In this document: piece by piece, positions 5,050 through 5,167 of the stretch | Layout: every line of letters begins with the position of its first letter | Numbering within the stretch: the stretch's first letter is position 1 | Source of the DNA: Gallionellaceae bacterium | Lineage (GTDB): Bacteria > Pseudomonadota > Gammaproteobacteria > Burkholderiales > Gallionellaceae | Assembly (NCBI GenBank): GCA_003151655.1 | Contig: PLYB01000020.1 | Coordinates: 1 to 5,167, forward strand | DNA length: 5,167 bases | Direction: 5' to 3' | Translations under genes and position numbers: made by a program | Notes under the pieces: model-generated | Databases searched by the model: none | What the model was told of the DNA's origin: nothing | Seen by the model: only the letters and a program-made list of their open reading frames with translations

Positions 5050-5135
5050 ATTGAAGATACGAGTGGCCTAGTCTAAGCGCAATTCAGCACGATATAAACT
5101 TGAATCTAATTGCTAAATTTACCCCACTCAAAAGC

Positions 5136-5167
5136 AAAACGCCCCACCATTTCTGGAGGGGCGTTTT
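5136..5167. terminator. Strong bidirectional Rho-independent terminator
   Basis: AAAACGCCCC at 5136-5145 pairs with GGGGCGTTTT at 5158-5167, a 10-bp perfect outer stem. CC/GG at 5147-5148 and 5155-5156 extend it past a single A-A mismatch. The T run on the plus strand and the matching A run give a terminator for both directions. It ends transcription of the XRE gene (87 bases after its stop) and probably that of a convergent gene beyond the window. Confidence 0.85.

Noticed and set aside
1..5167. CRISPR array, tRNA gene or complete insertion sequence
   Set aside because: No regularly spaced repeats, no cloverleaf, and no transposase or terminal inverted repeats with a target duplication were seen.

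Overview
The window looks like an accessory or defence-type island from a proteobacterium, most likely betaproteobacterial. Three things point that way: Gram-negative signal peptides, an LprI-type periplasmic domain, and a short 23S rRNA-like fragment whose variable part matches, as far as I remember, beta- rather than enteric gamma-proteobacterial 23S. Six of the seven convincing genes lie on the minus strand. None is a housekeeping gene. Base composition changes visibly between segments, most clearly at the GC-richer patch around 1918-2142.

Right to left, following minus-strand transcription: a small XRE/controller-like regulator (plus strand, about 4762-5049) is followed by a strong bidirectional terminator (5136-5167). 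It is preceded by palindromic half-sites at 4724-4750 that look like its own operator. Divergent from it runs a minus-strand group: a secreted LprI-domain protein (3435-4583), a small membrane protein with a bacterial PH domain (2951-3385), a 34-residue truncated ORF (2775-2879), and an RNase H-like/DUF429-like protein (2162-2800). The last 29 bp of the LprI gene occur again just after the PH gene, so the PH gene sits in a 533-bp unit bounded by direct repeats.

Next is a GC-richer patch with a decayed plus-strand reading frame (about 1918-2142). A minus-strand gene for a small secreted cysteine-containing protein (1341-1877) follows. A 278-bp intergenic leader (1063-1340) holds promoter-like boxes, a palindrome and mutually exclusive hairpins. 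Last is a tight two-gene operon: a small basic protein (796-1062) and a protein starting with the NVFINCPFD motif (163-792), which I read as a TIR/nucleoside-deoxyribosyltransferase-like fold. The stop codon of that second gene touches a 96-bp divergent fragment of 23S rRNA (71-166, minus strand) covering roughly helices 68-71, including an altered I-CeuI-type site.

The strongest candidates for something undescribed are the small-basic-protein plus NVFINCPFD pair with its structured leader and adjoining 23S-like fragment, and the repeat-bounded PH-domain unit. Functions for both are inferred; the sequence alone does not prove an antiphage role.
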